Shown here: positions 63,866-64,000 of the stretch, in pieces
Position numbering within the stretch: position 1 is the first letter of the stretch
How the letters are laid out: each line of letters begins with the position of its first letter
DNA from: Sediminicola luteus
GTDB taxonomy: Bacteria; Bacteroidota; Bacteroidia; Flavobacteriales; Flavobacteriaceae
Assembly (NCBI RefSeq): GCF_002514735.1
Contig: NZ_KZ300477.1
Location: 187,879-251,878 of the forward strand
DNA length: 64,000 bases
Direction of reading: 5' to 3'
Translations under genes and position numbers: made by a program
The notes under the pieces: model-generated
The model's input: the letters and a program-made list of their open reading frames with translations, nothing else
The model's database searches: none
Told to the model about the DNA's origin: nothing

Positions 63866-64000
63866 CTAAAATTCAAATTTAAGTTGGACCGATACCGATT
63901 CCTTTTCTTCTTTTTCCTTGGGTGTATTCAAATTGCTCAAGGTAATACCCAGCAGGCGTACCGAATTTTCCAAAGGTTCTTGATACAGCAATTCCCTAGC
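63866..64000 (-). CDS. dinB: DNA polymerase IV (3' end only)
   Basis: Only the last 44 codons and the TAG stop are inside the window. They read ARELLYQEPLENSVRLLGIT, then SNLNTPKEKEEKE, then VSVQLKFEF, which is the end of the DNA polymerase IV little-finger domain followed by a beta-clamp-binding QLKFEF-type tail. The enzyme copies damaged DNA. The gene continues beyond the window. Confidence 0.8.
   Translation of the reverse strand, partial: ARELLYQEPLENSVRLLGITLSNLNTPKEKEEKESVSVQLKFEF

Overview
The window looks like chromosomal DNA of a Bacteroidota species, most likely a marine member of the Flavobacteriaceae. This rests on three long TonB-dependent receptors (two with a carboxypeptidase-like N-terminal domain), a moxR/bat aerotolerance operon, lipoproteins with short lipoboxes, the neighbourhood ileS - TraR/DksA protein - adhesin-like protein - lspA, almost no Shine-Dalgarno sequences, and scattered TAnnTTTG-type -7 boxes. 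Most of the sequence is dense housekeeping DNA of middling GC. No rRNA, tRNA, CRISPR array, transposase, integrase or phage module was seen.

Layout. 1-3170: a membrane-anchored coiled-coil protein (cut by the window edge), a ComF phosphoribosyltransferase and an Ig-like lipoprotein. 3202-10476: an omega-amidase, then a module of secreted nuclease, lamin-tail lipoprotein and TonB receptor, a DUF1080 protein and a small membrane protein. 10522-20152: an Oar-like TonB receptor, pgi, an M23 peptidase, tryptophan 2,3-dioxygenase, a DUF3108 protein and 4-hydroxyphenylpyruvate dioxygenase, so tryptophan and tyrosine breakdown lie close together. 20406-31124: a patatin/BamA-like protein, uvrC, 5-FTHF cyclo-ligase, lspA, a DksA-like protein and ileS. 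31125-32963: a small accessory island in which GC-rich structured repeats alternate with a SUKH-like gene and a RelE/ParE toxin-antitoxin pair. 32964-43562: a DUF4932 metallopeptidase, a haem-type TonB receptor, recO, gdhA, metB, an ArsC-like protein, a drug/metabolite transporter and an unusual PKD-acetoacetate-decarboxylase-like lipoprotein. 43603-52250: a thioesterase, a second toxin-antitoxin pair, the six-gene moxR-bat operon and an AbiH phage-defence gene broken by one in-frame stop. 52278-59819: a PhoD-like phosphatase, recJ, OsmC, an AhpD-like protein, an S41 peptidase and a receptor-like protein that has the TonB plug but no barrel. 60156-61516: a 50-residue Cys/His-rich protein, a second AhpD-like protein, a 162-bp long-hairpin MITE-like element and a cupredoxin-like protein. 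61616-64000: DUF1801, GyrI-like, WYL-regulator and DinB-family genes and the 3' end of DNA polymerase IV.

How the genes fit together. The moxR-DUF58-DUF4381-batA-batB/C-batD operon should form one envelope complex, with the AAA+ ATPase acting on von Willebrand A-domain proteins in the membrane. The nuclease/lamin-tail/receptor module may degrade extracellular nucleic acid or phosphoester material and import the product. The two AhpD-like genes, OsmC and the cupredoxin-like gene suggest peroxide or redox stress handling. The items most worth a second look are the MITE-like hairpin, the cassette-like island, the barrel-less receptor, the internal lipobox in the BatB/BatC fusion, the PKD-ADC fusion, the broken AbiH gene and the Cys-substituted M23 site.
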